Notes: generated from the letters alone by a model not told the origin. A DNA stretch of 64,000 nt from Sulfurisphaera ohwakuensis (GCF_009729055.1 NZ_CP045484.1:1171001-1235000); one strand, 5' to 3'; positions 29,482-39,277 are shown, numbered from the stretch's first letter. Program-made: numbers and translations.

Positions 29482-30825
29482 CTCGCTTTTACCTTGTTGA
29501 GAAGTAATAGATTTTAAGAATCCCCTTACTTTTTCTTCTAAGATCTCATTATCACCTTGTAACACTCTTACAACTTCCATAGTATTAAACTCCAACTTAT
29601 TCACAACTGAAGGAACTTCAAGCGAAGAAGAATTTGTAACTACAAAGCGATACTTAACCGAGTACTCTTTCTTATCATGCTCTACAGTAGAGACATAGCT
29701 CAAAAGCTTAACATCCTCATCTTCAGCCTTAACCTCATTATTATACAGTTTTACTAAACCAATATAGGCCTCATTATCTAGTATGAAGAACAAGCCAACA
29801 ACAAAGCTCTTACCCTTAACCTCAATCCTCTTACCCCTCGGGTGAACATAAGATATATTAAACTCTTTTGATAGAGAGGAAAGAGAGTCCCTAATTAATC
29901 TCTCTAAGTTCTTTGAATCTTCCTCAACATTACTTAAACTATAGGAAGTCCTTATCCTCTCCTTTAAACAATTAATATTATCACCACACTCCTTACTAGC
30001 CTTTTCAACCTCACTCCTAATAAACTGTAAAATACTACTAACAGTATTTAGCTCTCTTCCCTTCCAGAGAGACAAGACGATAGGGAAAAATTCTTCAGAC
30101 AAGGGTTTACAATATGCCTCAACTATCTCCTTAATATCTTCAGAAGTTAAGGAATCTAGAGAAATCCTACTTTCATCCAATCTCCTTCTAATTGCTAAAT
30201 CAGTAATCCTACTATAACTATCAGTAGGAATAGCGATAAGGATAGAAACGTTCAGACCAGAATTTATCAACCTGTGAATCTTAGTAATATGAGTTTCCCT
30301 TACCTCATCAATTAGAAGAGCTATGTTATCAAATGACTTAAAATCTTCAATAAACTTTAACATACCATCAAAATCCCTATTATATTTTAAGCAGTATAAA
30401 CGCAAAAGTTTGTCGTCATCAGAAATCATCTTTCCACATAGAGAATCAAGATGAGACCTAAATGAAACACCAAACAGTTTCTTGAGAAAGGAGTATCCAT
30501 ATTTCTTCTTATCTTTCTCTAGTAAAGGATAAATAACACTCCTAACCTTATCACCACTAACCTTACTCCAAAACTCATCTTCAATCTCACTCTTGCTAGC
30601 TAAATCTAAGTAGAAAGGAGTAGTAGAGAAGGAAAAGACTGTCTCCTCAACCTTCTTTAATATAGTAGTCTTACCCATACCCGGTTGACCAATAATTGAA
30701 GCGACCTCCTTATTTTTTACAGCATCTAACGCCTTGTTTAAATACTGCCTATAGGTAGGACCAACTAAAATAACTCCCCTAGATGACCAAGTTGTAACAG
30801 CCACTTTAGGAACATCACATATCAT
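29467..30825 (-). CDS. AAA-type P-loop ATPase
   Basis: A 452-residue ATPase. Walker A is GQPGMGKTT (46-54), Walker B is IALLIDEV (167-174), and a sensor/arginine region follows (RRRLDESRISLDSLTSEDIKEI), with a winged or beta-rich C-terminal domain (GKRIEVKGKSFVVGLFFILD, then VKYRFVVTNSSSLEVPSVV). The order resembles Orc/Cdc6-like or STAND-like archaeal ATPases but is not a clear member of either. It lies four bases downstream of the winged-helix gene on the same strand, so they form a two-gene unit. Its role is unknown; DNA-linked work is inferred from the partner. Confidence 0.7.
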   Translation of the reverse strand: MICDVPKVAVTTWSSRGVILVGPTYRQYLNKALDAVKNKEVASIIGQPGMGKTTILKKVEETVFSFSTTPFYLDLASKSEIEDEFWSKVSGDKVRSVIYPLLEKDKKKYGYSFLKKLFGVSFRSHLDSLCGKMISDDDKLLRLYCLKYNRDFDGMLKFIEDFKSFDNIALLIDEVRETHITKIHRLINSGLNVSILIAIPTDSYSRITDLAIRRRLDESRISLDSLTSEDIKEIVEAYCKPLSEEFFPIVLSLWKGRELNTVSSILQFIRSEVEKASKECGDNINCLKERIRTSYSLSNVEEDSKNLERLIRDSLSSLSKEFNISYVHPRGKRIEVKGKSFVVGLFFILDNEAYIGLVKLYNNEVKAEDEDVKLLSYVSTVEHDKKEYSVKYRFVVTNSSSLEVPSVVNKLEFNTMEVVRVLQGDNEILEEKVRGFLKSITSQQGKSELAVT

Positions 30826-30829
30826 ACTA

Positions 30830-31330
30830 TCACCCCTTCTTCTTTATAATACCGTAGACAGAACCTTTCCTTACAAATCCCTCATCACCACCTGCAATTA
30901 ACTCATAATTACTTTCCACATGAGACCTAAACTTAGAATAAAACTCCTCCTTAGACAAACCCAACTCAAGCCTAATATCACTTAACTTAGCATAACCTAA
31001 ACTATCCTTAACTCTATCATAAGCATCATCAAAAGAAGAAACAGAAAGCTTTTGCCTTTCAATAATCATATCCTGAAGCCTCTTAATCTCCTCCTTCAAC
31101 TTCCTAATCTCAGAAAGTATTAGTGATAGGCTATCCATGCTTGAAACCTCATAAGCCTTACCTCCACCAACATCATACTTCTTCACTAAACCCTCTCTCT
31201 CAAGTTCATTCAAAACTCTCTCTATTTCCTCTGGGTCAGCCTTAATTTTCCTCTTTATCTTAGAAAAAGCAACAGGTTTACCATCATAAAGTTCTTTAAT
31301 AACCGAAATTACATCCTCCTTAGAAATCAT
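30830..31330 (-). CDS. Winged-helix protein with coiled coil, partner of the ATPase
   Basis: A 166-residue protein. Residues 1-65 form a winged helix (VAFSKIKRKIKADPEEIERV, LEREGLVKKYDVGGGKAYEV), followed by a short coiled coil (about 74-95, ILSEIRKLKEEIKRLQDMII), then a second small helical domain (YAKLSDIRLELGLSKEEF) that may also be helix-turn-helix. It is immediately upstream of the AAA ATPase with a four-base gap. DNA binding is inferred. Confidence 0.7.
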   Translation of the reverse strand: MISKEDVISVIKELYDGKPVAFSKIKRKIKADPEEIERVLNELEREGLVKKYDVGGGKAYEVSSMDSLSLILSEIRKLKEEIKRLQDMIIERQKLSVSSFDDAYDRVKDSLGYAKLSDIRLELGLSKEEFYSKFRSHVESNYELIAGGDEGFVRKGSVYGIIKKKG

Positions 31331-31407
31331 ATCTAGAAACTTAATTAAAACTCCTTAAATACCCTTCCCCTAATGAATAAAAATTTATAATGAGAAAAAG
31401 CTAATGA

Positions 31408-32178
31408 ATGAGGATGAAATTTTGTCCAAGATGCGGAACTGCTAATCTTGACATAGCGAACTACTGCAAAAAATGTGGAACATATTTAAACAATATTTGT
31501 CCAAGATGCAGTTATCCTAACAAACCAGAAGCAAACTTCTGTGCAAAATGTGGTTATTCACTAAAGACCAGACAGCTTATTCCTGCAACGCAAACCATAG
31601 TCCAGCAACCTACTAGGAGAGTAACCACAATACAAAGCAGAAAAGAAGAAAAAAAGAAATTAATAATCATATCAGCAATAGCTATAGCCATAATACTTAT
31701 ACTCTTAATACCCTTATCAAATATCAAAGTTCATGATGAAGTGATAGGCGTACAACCACTAACAACGTACGAAATAGATAACATATTAGGCGGAAACTGG
31801 GTCACATTAGGACCAGAATATACTTCAGACGCAATGCAAATATCAAGCATAATGCACTTTCCACTATCACAAAATATAACAGCATATTATCAATTCTTTG
31901 GCTTCTCAGATTATAATCTAGTAATACTTTACATAAACTTCTCATCTAATAAATTAGCTAAGGCGTTTTACTTAAATTATACAGAGAAATACCACGGAGT
32001 GCAGACTACACTCAATACATACCCACTCACTATATTGCAATCAACAAATATAATAGCTGAAATAACAGAGTTCGGACCTTATATTATATACATAGAAGTT
32101 TACTCATTACATGGAGAGCCATTAAACTATACAACAATTCAAATAGAAAAACTAATTAACTATATGGAAATAACTTGA
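31408..32178 (+). CDS. Double zinc-ribbon membrane protein
   Basis: A 256-residue protein. The N-terminal cytoplasmic part has two zinc ribbons with cysteine pairs at 6/9 and 20/23, and 31/34 and 45/48 (FCPRCGTANLDIANYCKKCG, ICPRCSYPNKPEANFCAKCG). One membrane helix spans about 87-106 (IISAIAIAIILILLIPLS), and the C-terminal 150 residues are predicted outside, with several sequons (NITAY, NFSSN, NYTE). Another in-frame ATG lies at 31414. This layout is seen in many archaeal proteins of unknown function. It is divergent from the winged-helix gene, with 77 bp between. Confidence 0.75.
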   Translation: MRMKFCPRCGTANLDIANYCKKCGTYLNNICPRCSYPNKPEANFCAKCGYSLKTRQLIPATQTIVQQPTRRVTTIQSRKEEKKKLIIISAIAIAIILILLIPLSNIKVHDEVIGVQPLTTYEIDNILGGNWVTLGPEYTSDAMQISSIMHFPLSQNITAYYQFFGFSDYNLVILYINFSSNKLAKAFYLNYTEKYHGVQTTLNTYPLTILQSTNIIAEITEFGPYIIYIEVYSLHGEPLNYTTIQIEKLINYMEIT

Positions 32179-32205
32179 TTTTTATAAAAATAATTGTATA
32201 AAAAA

Positions 32206-33636
32206 TTACTTACTTAATACAATCTCTCTCCCATTCTTAATTTTAGAAATGGGTACCGATGAAAACATCTTAACTACATCCTCTAAGGACATTCCCTTGG
32301 TTTCTGGTATAAAGAAGTAAACAAACACTAACGCTACTAAATCAAGTATAAAGAATATAAACATAGAACCGCCTAATCCTACAGTAGATAACATTACTGG
32401 AAATATCTCAATTAAAGCAAAATTAGCTAACCAATCAATTAAAGCACCAATGGCTGCCATCCTACCCCTAATTCTAGTATCAAAATATTCAGCTTGAATC
32501 AACCAGCCAGTACCACCAACACCATAAGCAAAGAAAATTATAAAGCCAGCAAAGGAGATCAACAAACCAATATTAAAACCGAATAGCGTTGAAATACCAC
32601 CTATCAAATCAAATATCGCCATACCAATATATGCCGAAATACCCAAAGTCCTTCTTCCAATCTTATCAATATACCTAAAAGCAATATATGTAGCTGCAAC
32701 ATTTATAACCGCTAAAATAGTAGACTCAAGAACACCATCAATAGCACTATAAACCGGATTGGTAGTTGAAGAGAAAATATGAAGTTTTGAAAGAAGTATT
32801 GGACCATAATAAAATGGTACATTAATCCCGGTAATTTGTTGGAAAACTAACCATAAACCAACAAGAAGCAAGGCTTTCTTAGCAGCAGTATCTAACTTAA
32901 TGTTCATCTCACTTTGAATCTCCCTCCTAGTTCTCTCTAAAATATCATCAGAAACACTTATACCAAACTTTGCTAATTCCCTCTTAAGCTTATCAAATTG
33001 TCCAGTATAAATTAACCACCTTGGGGACTCTGGCATCATGAACCTAAATATTAAACCTATAAGAGCTGGAACAGCTGCTAAGCCTAAAATTAGCCTCCAA
33101 TCAAAAACATAAGCTAGTGATGGTAGAAAATAAAGAATTGCAGAACCCACAAGATAAGAACCTAAAATACCAATAGTTATCATCCACTGTTGCATAATCG
33201 CTAGGGAACCTCTCTTATCTTTAGGAGCATATTCAGTTATATAAGCAGTAGCAACAGCAGAATCAGCACCAATAGCAATACCTATAACAGTCCTCATTAC
33301 AAGTAACATAATACCATTAATAGTTAAAGCAGAAAGAACAGCTGCAGCAGTATAAATACCAGCGTCTAAAATCAGAAGAGATTTCCTACCATATCTATCG
33401 GTATAAAAATAAGCAATAATAGCACCAATTGCAGCACCTAGAGAAGCACTAGCAATCTCATAACCTAACAGAAAACCAGAATAGTGATAAGGAGCAAACT
33501 CCGCTGCAGTACCAATTACTGCAGTATCATAACCAAACAGAAAACCACCAATAGCCGCTAAAATAGTTATAATCCAGTAAAGTCTGGTTACCTTTCTAGA
33601 ATCTAAAACTTTTAACAAATCTTCATAAGACGACAT
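32206..33636 (-). CDS. MFS transporter, sugar porter family
   Basis: A 476-residue carrier with 12 predicted helices and the sugar porter signatures: GYDTAVIGTA in helix 1, YTDRYGRKSLL between helices 2 and 3, PESPRWLIYTG after helix 6, QQITGINVPFYY in helix 7, DKIGRRTLG in the second half and PETKGMSLEDV after helix 12. The substrate is probably a sugar or related small organic molecule. It stands alone, convergent with the zinc-ribbon membrane protein gene, with about 230 bp of AT-rich DNA upstream. Confidence 0.9.
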   Translation of the reverse strand: MSSYEDLLKVLDSRKVTRLYWIITILAAIGGFLFGYDTAVIGTAAEFAPYHYSGFLLGYEIASASLGAAIGAIIAYFYTDRYGRKSLLILDAGIYTAAAVLSALTINGIMLLVMRTVIGIAIGADSAVATAYITEYAPKDKRGSLAIMQQWMITIGILGSYLVGSAILYFLPSLAYVFDWRLILGLAAVPALIGLIFRFMMPESPRWLIYTGQFDKLKRELAKFGISVSDDILERTRREIQSEMNIKLDTAAKKALLLVGLWLVFQQITGINVPFYYGPILLSKLHIFSSTTNPVYSAIDGVLESTILAVINVAATYIAFRYIDKIGRRTLGISAYIGMAIFDLIGGISTLFGFNIGLLISFAGFIIFFAYGVGGTGWLIQAEYFDTRIRGRMAAIGALIDWLANFALIEIFPVMLSTVGLGGSMFIFFILDLVALVFVYFFIPETKGMSLEDVVKMFSSVPISKIKNGREIVLSK

Positions 33637-33865
33637 TAGAAAATATTTTTATTTATATATTTTAAATTTTACTCTAATTGATTAGTGAGTAGATACTCCA
33701 TTTAAATAATATTGTTTTACTTATACATTCCAAATAAAGTATAAAATTAACTATATTGAAATAAATAAAAAATATGTTTATAAATTATCTATTTCTTTAA
33801 TAATATTTTTATCGTAAATTTGATTTTATATATTCCTTATATAATATTAATCAAAAATCACTATG

Positions 33866-34222
33866 CTATTGGATTAATCTGACTAGTCTTTCAATATCAT
33901 TTTTTAGAATTAGAACATTTTCCTTAGTTAATCTTCCTTCATGAAATCCCTCAACATGCAATATCCAAGCTGAAATCCATAACGTTCTTATATCGGGATA
34001 AATTTTTTCAAGTTCATCAATAGAATCGAAATAAAGCTTTGAGTTCCAGTGACCTATTTGATTTACTTTAAGAATAGTTTTTGTAGAATTTTTATAGGAG
34101 AGGATTTTTATTGCCTCTTCAGCAGCCTTATAATACTTCTCACAAGCTTGAACAACATCACCCTTAAAAAGCAACTCATCAGCCTCTTTCAATAATCTTT
34201 CTATTGAATCTTTCGTTAGCAA
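33866..34222 (-). CDS. PaREP1-family protein, downstream copy
   Basis: A 118-residue helical protein with the PaREP1 core LLKEADELLFKGDVVQACEK followed by YYKAAEEAIKIL. The C-terminal part differs from its neighbour (IGHWNSKLYFDSIDELEKIY…). There is no ATG; the frame opens with TTG at 34222, inside the end of the upstream copy (44-bp overlap), and another TTG at 34192 is possible. PaREP1 proteins are abundant in thermophilic Crenarchaeota and have a HEPN-like helical fold; their function is unknown. The segment at 34098-34186 is identical in DNA to the upstream gene. Confidence 0.7.
   Translation of the reverse strand: MLTKDSIERLLKEADELLFKGDVVQACEKYYKAAEEAIKILSYKNSTKTILKVNQIGHWNSKLYFDSIDELEKIYPDIRTLWISAWILHVEGFHEGRLTKENVLILKNDIERLVRLIQ
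34098..34186 (-). repeat. 89-bp direct repeat, copy 1
   Basis: Identical base for base to 34432-34520, 334 bp away. It covers the PaREP1 core of the downstream gene, while the rest of the two genes is unlike. Bases diverge immediately on both sides. Confidence 0.9.
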
Positions 34223-34559
34223 CTTGAACTAATTTAACTATATTTTCCCTATATTTCTTTACTTGTTGAGGATCAAGACTTACCGTTACCAGCGCTACAG
34301 CTGATCCCCAACTTTCAACTATCCATTTACCAAGTATTAATGATAACTCAAAGACTGCCTTATTGATTATTTCAGTATTCCAATTTTTATTTAAAACCTC
34401 GTCAATTATGTTTTTTTCAAGAATAATACTAGAGAGGATTTTTATTGCCTCTTCAGCAGCCTTATAATACTTCTCACAAGCTTGAACAACATCACCCTTA
34501 AAAAGCAACTCATCAGCCTCCTCCAAATAGACATCAGCAGAAGTTTTCAAAATCTGCAT
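34179..34559 (-). CDS. PaREP1-family protein, upstream copy
   Basis: A 126-residue helical protein starting MQILKTSADVYLEEADELL, with the PaREP1 core FKGDVVQACEKYYKAAEEAI and a C-terminal helical half (VFELSLILGKWIVESWGSAV) typical of the full-length family. The ATG start is sound. Its 3' end overlaps the downstream copy in another frame. The core is DNA-identical to that copy. No known function; genes of this family often sit in accessory regions. Confidence 0.8.
   Translation of the reverse strand: MQILKTSADVYLEEADELLFKGDVVQACEKYYKAAEEAIKILSSIILEKNIIDEVLNKNWNTEIINKAVFELSLILGKWIVESWGSAVALVTVSLDPQQVKKYRENIVKLVQVANERFNRKIIERG
34432..34520 (-). repeat. 89-bp direct repeat, copy 2
   Basis: Perfect match to 34098-34186, covering residues of the PaREP1 core in the upstream gene. 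Perfect identity including third codon positions points to recent duplication or gene conversion. Confidence 0.9.
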
Positions 34560-34669
34560 TAATATATATTAGTCCTACCTCGAATAAATAAATTACCATA
34601 TACCCTTCGAAAAGAGTTTATTTTGTGATAATAACCCTAAGGTTACTATATTAGTTAATAGAGATATAG

Positions 34670-34765
34670 AGCAATGTAAAATACTCCATTGAGTTTTCAT
34701 GAATTCTCTAATATAGTGGTAAATAGCATTACTATAATTTTTTTATGAGTTCACTTTACATTGCT
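34670..34765. repeat. 11-bp inverted repeat enclosing 74 bp, possible small mobile element
   Basis: AGCAATGTAAA (34670-34680) and TTTACATTGCT (34755-34765) are perfect inverted repeats. Between them lie shorter palindromes (around TTCATGAA, and TATAGTGGTAA with TTACTATA). It lies between the divergent PaREP1 and tricorn genes. It could be a MITE remnant or a regulatory structure; no flanking duplication was found. Confidence 0.4.
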
Positions 34766-34828
34766 TGTTTTGTAAAATGACTACCACAAAAAGGAAACAC
34801 TTTTTATGTTTCGCAATTCATTAGTTGT

Positions 34829-37800
34829 ATGAAAGGCTATTATTTACATCCTGACATAAGGGAAAATCTAGTAGCCTTTACTTCAGATGACGACGTTTGG
34901 TTAATGACATTAGAGGATATGAAACCAATAAGGGTAACTAGCGGACAAGGAGTCGCAATAAGACCAAAAATAAGCCCGGATGGAAAGAAAATCGCATACA
35001 CTATTATTTGGTTAAGGAAAGGTAAAGGTGGTGGAGACATATTTATAACGGGAAACGGTGAAACTAAAAGAATTACATTTTTCGGCAGTATGAATACTAG
35101 AGTTTTAGGCTGGTTGTCAGATGACGAAATACTCGTCTTAACTGATTTCCATACGCCCTTCCCACAATGGAGTGAGGCATATAAAATAAACATAAATGAC
35201 GGAACAATGGAAAAGATACCCTTCGGCCCTATTTCTAACATTGCAATTTCTGGGGACATTATAGTTATAGCCAGAGGCTATCAGGACTTACCATTCTGGA
35301 AGGGTTATAAGGGTGGAACTAAAGGTGAGTTTTTGATATCTTACGATAAAGGAAACACGTTTAATAAATTCCTCAGTCTGGACGGAATAGTAAGCTGGCC
35401 TATGATAATTAAGGACAGAGTCTACTTCCTTTCAGATCATGAAGGAGTTTCAAACCTTTACTCCGTTAATCTGGAGGGCAAGGATTTAACAAAACATACA
35501 AACTTTACTGAATATTATTGCAGAAATGCAAGCAGTGATGGAAAAAGGATCGTGTTTCAAAACGGTGGGGATATCTATTTATATGACCCAGAAAAACAAG
35601 AATTAAAACTCCTTGATATTGACCTCCCTACAGACAGAAAGAAAAAGCAAGGAAAGTTCGTTGAAGCCCTAGATTACACTACTGAAGCTATCGCAAACGA
35701 TAAGTACCTTAGTTTAATAAGCAGAGGGAAAGTGTTTTTAATGAGACACTGGGATGGTCCGGCAGTACAACTTGGAGAAAAACAAGGAGTGAGATATAAA
35801 CAAATACAGTTACTCCCTAATGGTGATACAGTAGTTTTAGATACAAATGATGGCAAACTCACTTTTCTCAGCAAAGATGGTTCAATTAAGAAATTAAATG
35901 TAGACCTTGGAAGAATTGAAAGAATCAAAGTATCCCCAGACGGAAAGAAGATACTTATTTCAAACAATAGACTAGAACTCTGGCTTTACGAGGTTGATAC
36001 TACAAACCTAAGACTAATTGACAAGAGCGAATACGATGTAATATCTCAGATGGACTGGTATCCTGACAGTGAATGGTTTGCCTATACTTTTCCAGAAAGT
36101 TATAGTACTCAGTCTATTAAGTTAGCTCATATCTCTGGAAAAGTAATAAGAATAACGAGCCCTTACGGTTATGATTTTTCTCCCTCTTTCGATCCTGACG
36201 GAAGATACCTGTATTTCTTATCAGCAAGACATCTAGACCCAACTAACGATAAGGTGATATTTAATATGAGTTTCCAAAGAGTCATAAAGCCTTACCTAGT
36301 AGTCCTCTCTAATATTTATTCACCGTTTAATCAATCTTTAGAAGAAACTACAAGTGATAAAAAAGTCGAGATCGAGGGTATTGAAGACAGAGTAATTCCC
36401 TTCCCTGTTGATGAGGATTATTATATTAGGATTGAAGGAGCAAAGAACAATAAAATATTTCTCTTTTCACTTCCTATTAAAGGATATAGGTATCCTGGCG
36501 AAACATTAGGCAAACTAGAAGTTTTTGACCTTGATAGCAAAACTAAAGAACTATATGCAGATAATGTAAAGAGTTTTTCATTAACCATAGATAAAGGGAA
36601 AATTCTGATACTATTTAAAGACTCCATAAGACTCTTGGACGTAAACACTAAACCAGATCTAAACGCCACAGGCAAGAAAGGAGGAATAGTTGATCTCTCA
36701 AGAATTAAAGTATATGTTGATCCAGAAAGAGAGTGGAAACAAATGTTCAGAGAAGCGTGGAAGCTTATGCAACAAAACTATTGGAAGCCAGATGGACTTA
36801 AGGACTGGGAATCACTACTTTTAAAGTATGAGAAGTTAATTGATAGGATAAGCACTCGTTACGAACTCTCAGACTTAATACAGGAAATGCAAGGTGAGAC
36901 AAAAACCTCTCATTCTTATGAGATGCCATACGACTATGATACTGCAGAACCTTTACCAATAGGCGGATTAGGAGCCGATTTTGAATATGATAAAGAAAAT
37001 AAATGCTATAAGATTGCTAAGATTTACGTAGGTGACCCAACAAATGAAAATGAGAGAAGTCCTCTTAGAGATCCAGGAGTTCAGCTTAACGTTGGAGATT
37101 GCATAAAGGCTGTTGACGGTGAAGAAGTGAAATATAATATTCTCTCCTACCTAATTAATAAGGATCAAGTCGTACTAGATGTTATTACGAAGGATGGAAA
37201 GACTAAACGCGTTACTGTGAAATTATTAAAAGATGAGAAGTTCTTAGTTTATAGATATTGGGTTGAGAAGAATAGACAATATGTTCATGAGAAAAGTAAG
37301 GGAAAGTTAGGATATGTTCATATCCCTGATATGATGTATCAAGGTTTCGCAGAGTTCTATAGACTCTTCCTCTCCGAATTCCATAGAGAAGGATTAATAG
37401 TAGACGTTAGGTTTAACAGAGGCGGGTTCATCTCCGGTTTAATTTTGGAGAAGCTCCTTCTCAAAAGAATGGGCTATGTAGTGAGGAGAAACGGAAAAGA
37501 ACTACCGCATCCTTTCTTCTCTTCTCCTGGAGTTATCGTAGCAATAACTAATCAATATGCAGGCTCTGACGGCGATATATTCTCCTATTTATTCAAAAAG
37601 TACAAGTTGGGAATATTGATAGGAAGAAGGACTTGGGGTGGAGTTATAGGAATTAACGTAAGAGATAGATTGGCTGATAACTCTGCAGTATCTCAACCAG
37701 AGTTTGCAGTACATTTTCACGACATAGGATTAAAAATAGAGAACTATGGTGTAGATCCGGATATTGAAGTTGATATTAAACCAGAAGATTATGCTAATGG

Positions 37801-37864
37801 AAGGGATCCGCAACTTGATACTGCAATTGAGCTAGCATTAAAACAACTTGAAGAAAAAAGCTAG
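34829..37864 (+). CDS. tri: Tricorn protease
   Basis: Large self-assembling serine protease that degrades peptides released by the proteasome. The 1011-residue chain follows the tricorn plan: a first beta-propeller (about 1-310, repeated motifs such as ISPDGKKIAYT and SSDGKRIVFQ), a second propeller (about 320-640), a helical C1 domain (about 650-720), a PDZ domain (LRDPGVQLNVGDCIKAVDG) and a C2 domain. Catalytic residues are visible: S694-H695 in TSHSYE and the nucleophile S913 in AGSDGD, spaced as in the Thermoplasma enzyme. Somewhat shorter than the Thermoplasma protein (1071). Cytosolic. It stands alone, divergent from the PaREP1 pair. Confidence 0.96.
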   Translation: MKGYYLHPDIRENLVAFTSDDDVWLMTLEDMKPIRVTSGQGVAIRPKISPDGKKIAYTIIWLRKGKGGGDIFITGNGETKRITFFGSMNTRVLGWLSDDEILVLTDFHTPFPQWSEAYKININDGTMEKIPFGPISNIAISGDIIVIARGYQDLPFWKGYKGGTKGEFLISYDKGNTFNKFLSLDGIVSWPMIIKDRVYFLSDHEGVSNLYSVNLEGKDLTKHTNFTEYYCRNASSDGKRIVFQNGGDIYLYDPEKQELKLLDIDLPTDRKKKQGKFVEALDYTTEAIANDKYLSLISRGKVFLMRHWDGPAVQLGEKQGVRYKQIQLLPNGDTVVLDTNDGKLTFLSKDGSIKKLNVDLGRIERIKVSPDGKKILISNNRLELWLYEVDTTNLRLIDKSEYDVISQMDWYPDSEWFAYTFPESYSTQSIKLAHISGKVIRITSPYGYDFSPSFDPDGRYLYFLSARHLDPTNDKVIFNMSFQRVIKPYLVVLSNIYSPFNQSLEETTSDKKVEIEGIEDRVIPFPVDEDYYIRIEGAKNNKIFLFSLPIKGYRYPGETLGKLEVFDLDSKTKELYADNVKSFSLTIDKGKILILFKDSIRLLDVNTKPDLNATGKKGGIVDLSRIKVYVDPEREWKQMFREAWKLMQQNYWKPDGLKDWESLLLKYEKLIDRISTRYELSDLIQEMQGETKTSHSYEMPYDYDTAEPLPIGGLGADFEYDKENKCYKIAKIYVGDPTNENERSPLRDPGVQLNVGDCIKAVDGEEVKYNILSYLINKDQVVLDVITKDGKTKRVTVKLLKDEKFLVYRYWVEKNRQYVHEKSKGKLGYVHIPDMMYQGFAEFYRLFLSEFHREGLIVDVRFNRGGFISGLILEKLLLKRMGYVVRRNGKELPHPFFSSPGVIVAITNQYAGSDGDIFSYLFKKYKLGILIGRRTWGGVIGINVRDRLADNSAVSQPEFAVHFHDIGLKIENYGVDPDIEVDIKPEDYANGRDPQLDTAIELALKQLEEKS

Positions 37865-38014
37865 AAAATTTATAGTATAAAAACTAATTTTATCATGAAA
37901 CTAATTTCTGGATATGATATCCCAATGATTTTCACTATTATATAGCCGCTAACCTATACAACTATATTATGAAAAAATTTTTTACTATGCTATACATATC
38001 TTTTAAATATAAAA

Positions 38015-38497
38015 ATGCACACATTAACCAAAGTCGGGATAATAGTATTAGTAATAGGAATAATAATAGCTGGAATAGGATTATATTCTACATTTACCGT
38101 TACAGGAGCCTTAGCAAGTGTAATAGAATTAAAAAATGCACAAGCAATAACATTGAACCCTAGCTCTTCCTATAACATATCTTATTCAGTAACTAAAACA
38201 CCAGCAATAGTAATGCTTGCATTAAACTCATCAAAACCAATATCTGTCACAGTTCCAACTACATTCACTCGGCTATCACAAAACAACGAAATAGTATACG
38301 AAATGGTACTAACAACGCCACAAACTGGAACAATAACCCTTTATAATAATTACACAGTACCAATAACAGTAGAATATCAACTTGGGCAAGCAACACCATC
38401 TCTACTATCAGCATTAGTATTGCCAGGAGGCTTTTTAGCAATAATAGGAATAATTTTGGCAATAATCGGGGTAATAATGGGAAGAAGAAAAAGTTAA
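38015..38497 (+). CDS. Small membrane protein with N- and C-terminal helices
   Basis: A 160-residue protein with a helix near the N-terminus (about 7-27, VGIIVLVIGIIIAGIGLYST), a central extracytoplasmic domain of about 95 residues with sequons (NISYS, NSSK, NYTV), and a C-terminal helix (about 130-153) followed by a basic GRRKS tail. Both termini should face the cytoplasm. No recognisable family. A frame starting at 37969 overlaps its 5' end in another phase and is rejected. Confidence 0.75.
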   Translation: MHTLTKVGIIVLVIGIIIAGIGLYSTFTVTGALASVIELKNAQAITLNPSSSYNISYSVTKTPAIVMLALNSSKPISVTVPTTFTRLSQNNEIVYEMVLTTPQTGTITLYNNYTVPITVEYQLGQATPSLLSALVLPGGFLAIIGIILAIIGVIMGRRKS

Positions 38498-38740
38498 GGT
38501 ATTATCTTTATATTATGTGGTCAGCATAAAGAATGGAATATTACAAAAGCAACTCTTAATAAGCAATACTTGCCAGGATTTAGTAAACTAACTAAACATA
38601 GAAATTACTTAAAATCGGTCTATGATAAATTTTCTTCTAAGTAACTAACATATGTCATTCTATACACCAATTAGGTCTTAGGTATCTATCTAATTCTTAT
38701 TAAAATGAACCTACTTTTTTATGTAAAACAATTTAACCGA

Positions 38741-39268
38741 TTATTTTTCCTTCTTTATTTTCAAGAAATCAGCTAGGACTATATTGTATAATATGTCCAA
38801 TTGATTATCCCATTCGTCTTCAAACCACTTCTTAATGTTATCCAAAATAATCTTAATTACAATTACTAGATCATATAATACCTCGTCCTTATTCTTATAT
38901 TTTGAGAAATCTGGATCAAAACCGTTATACTGATAATCATGAAGAAGTAAAGCTACATTCGTTATGCTCCCTACTTCAGAATAGCCTAATTTTACCAAAT
39001 CAATTGAAATACTCTTTAATGAATGCGTTGGTGCATTATAACCCTTCTTAACATACCATTCGTTATCAGCAGCCAGTTTATCTAGATTTTTAGTAACTAA
39101 TGCTGATAATAGAGCCTTAACTGCACTAAACACCTTTCCAGCCGCATTTCTACTTCTCCCGGCTAACCACATATTTATAGCAACATCTAAATCATCAAGC
39201 GTCTCTATAATTCTAGCCCTAACATAAGCCTTTCTATCAATTTTCGGCGAAGCTAATTTCTCCTCCAT
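38741..39268 (-). CDS. PaREP/HEPN-like helical protein
   Basis: A 175-residue all-helical protein. The segment ETLDDLDVAINMWLAGRSRN followed by AAGKVFSAVKALLSALVTKN is a helix pair of the kind seen in the PaREP families (HEPN-like). The frame also has an upstream TTG at 39277, but the ATG at 39268 is preferred. A related, broken copy is at 44506-44733. No neighbour within 200 bp suggests a partner. Function unknown. Confidence 0.65.
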   Translation of the reverse strand: MEEKLASPKIDRKAYVRARIIETLDDLDVAINMWLAGRSRNAAGKVFSAVKALLSALVTKNLDKLAADNEWYVKKGYNAPTHSLKSISIDLVKLGYSEVGSITNVALLLHDYQYNGFDPDFSKYKNKDEVLYDLVIVIKIILDNIKKWFEDEWDNQLDILYNIVLADFLKIKKEK

Positions 39269-39277
39269 ATTTACCAA

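Noticed and set aside
37969..38163. 64-codon frame overlapping the membrane protein at 38015
   Set aside because: Asn/Arg/Ser-rich composition, out of phase with the convincing two-helix membrane protein.
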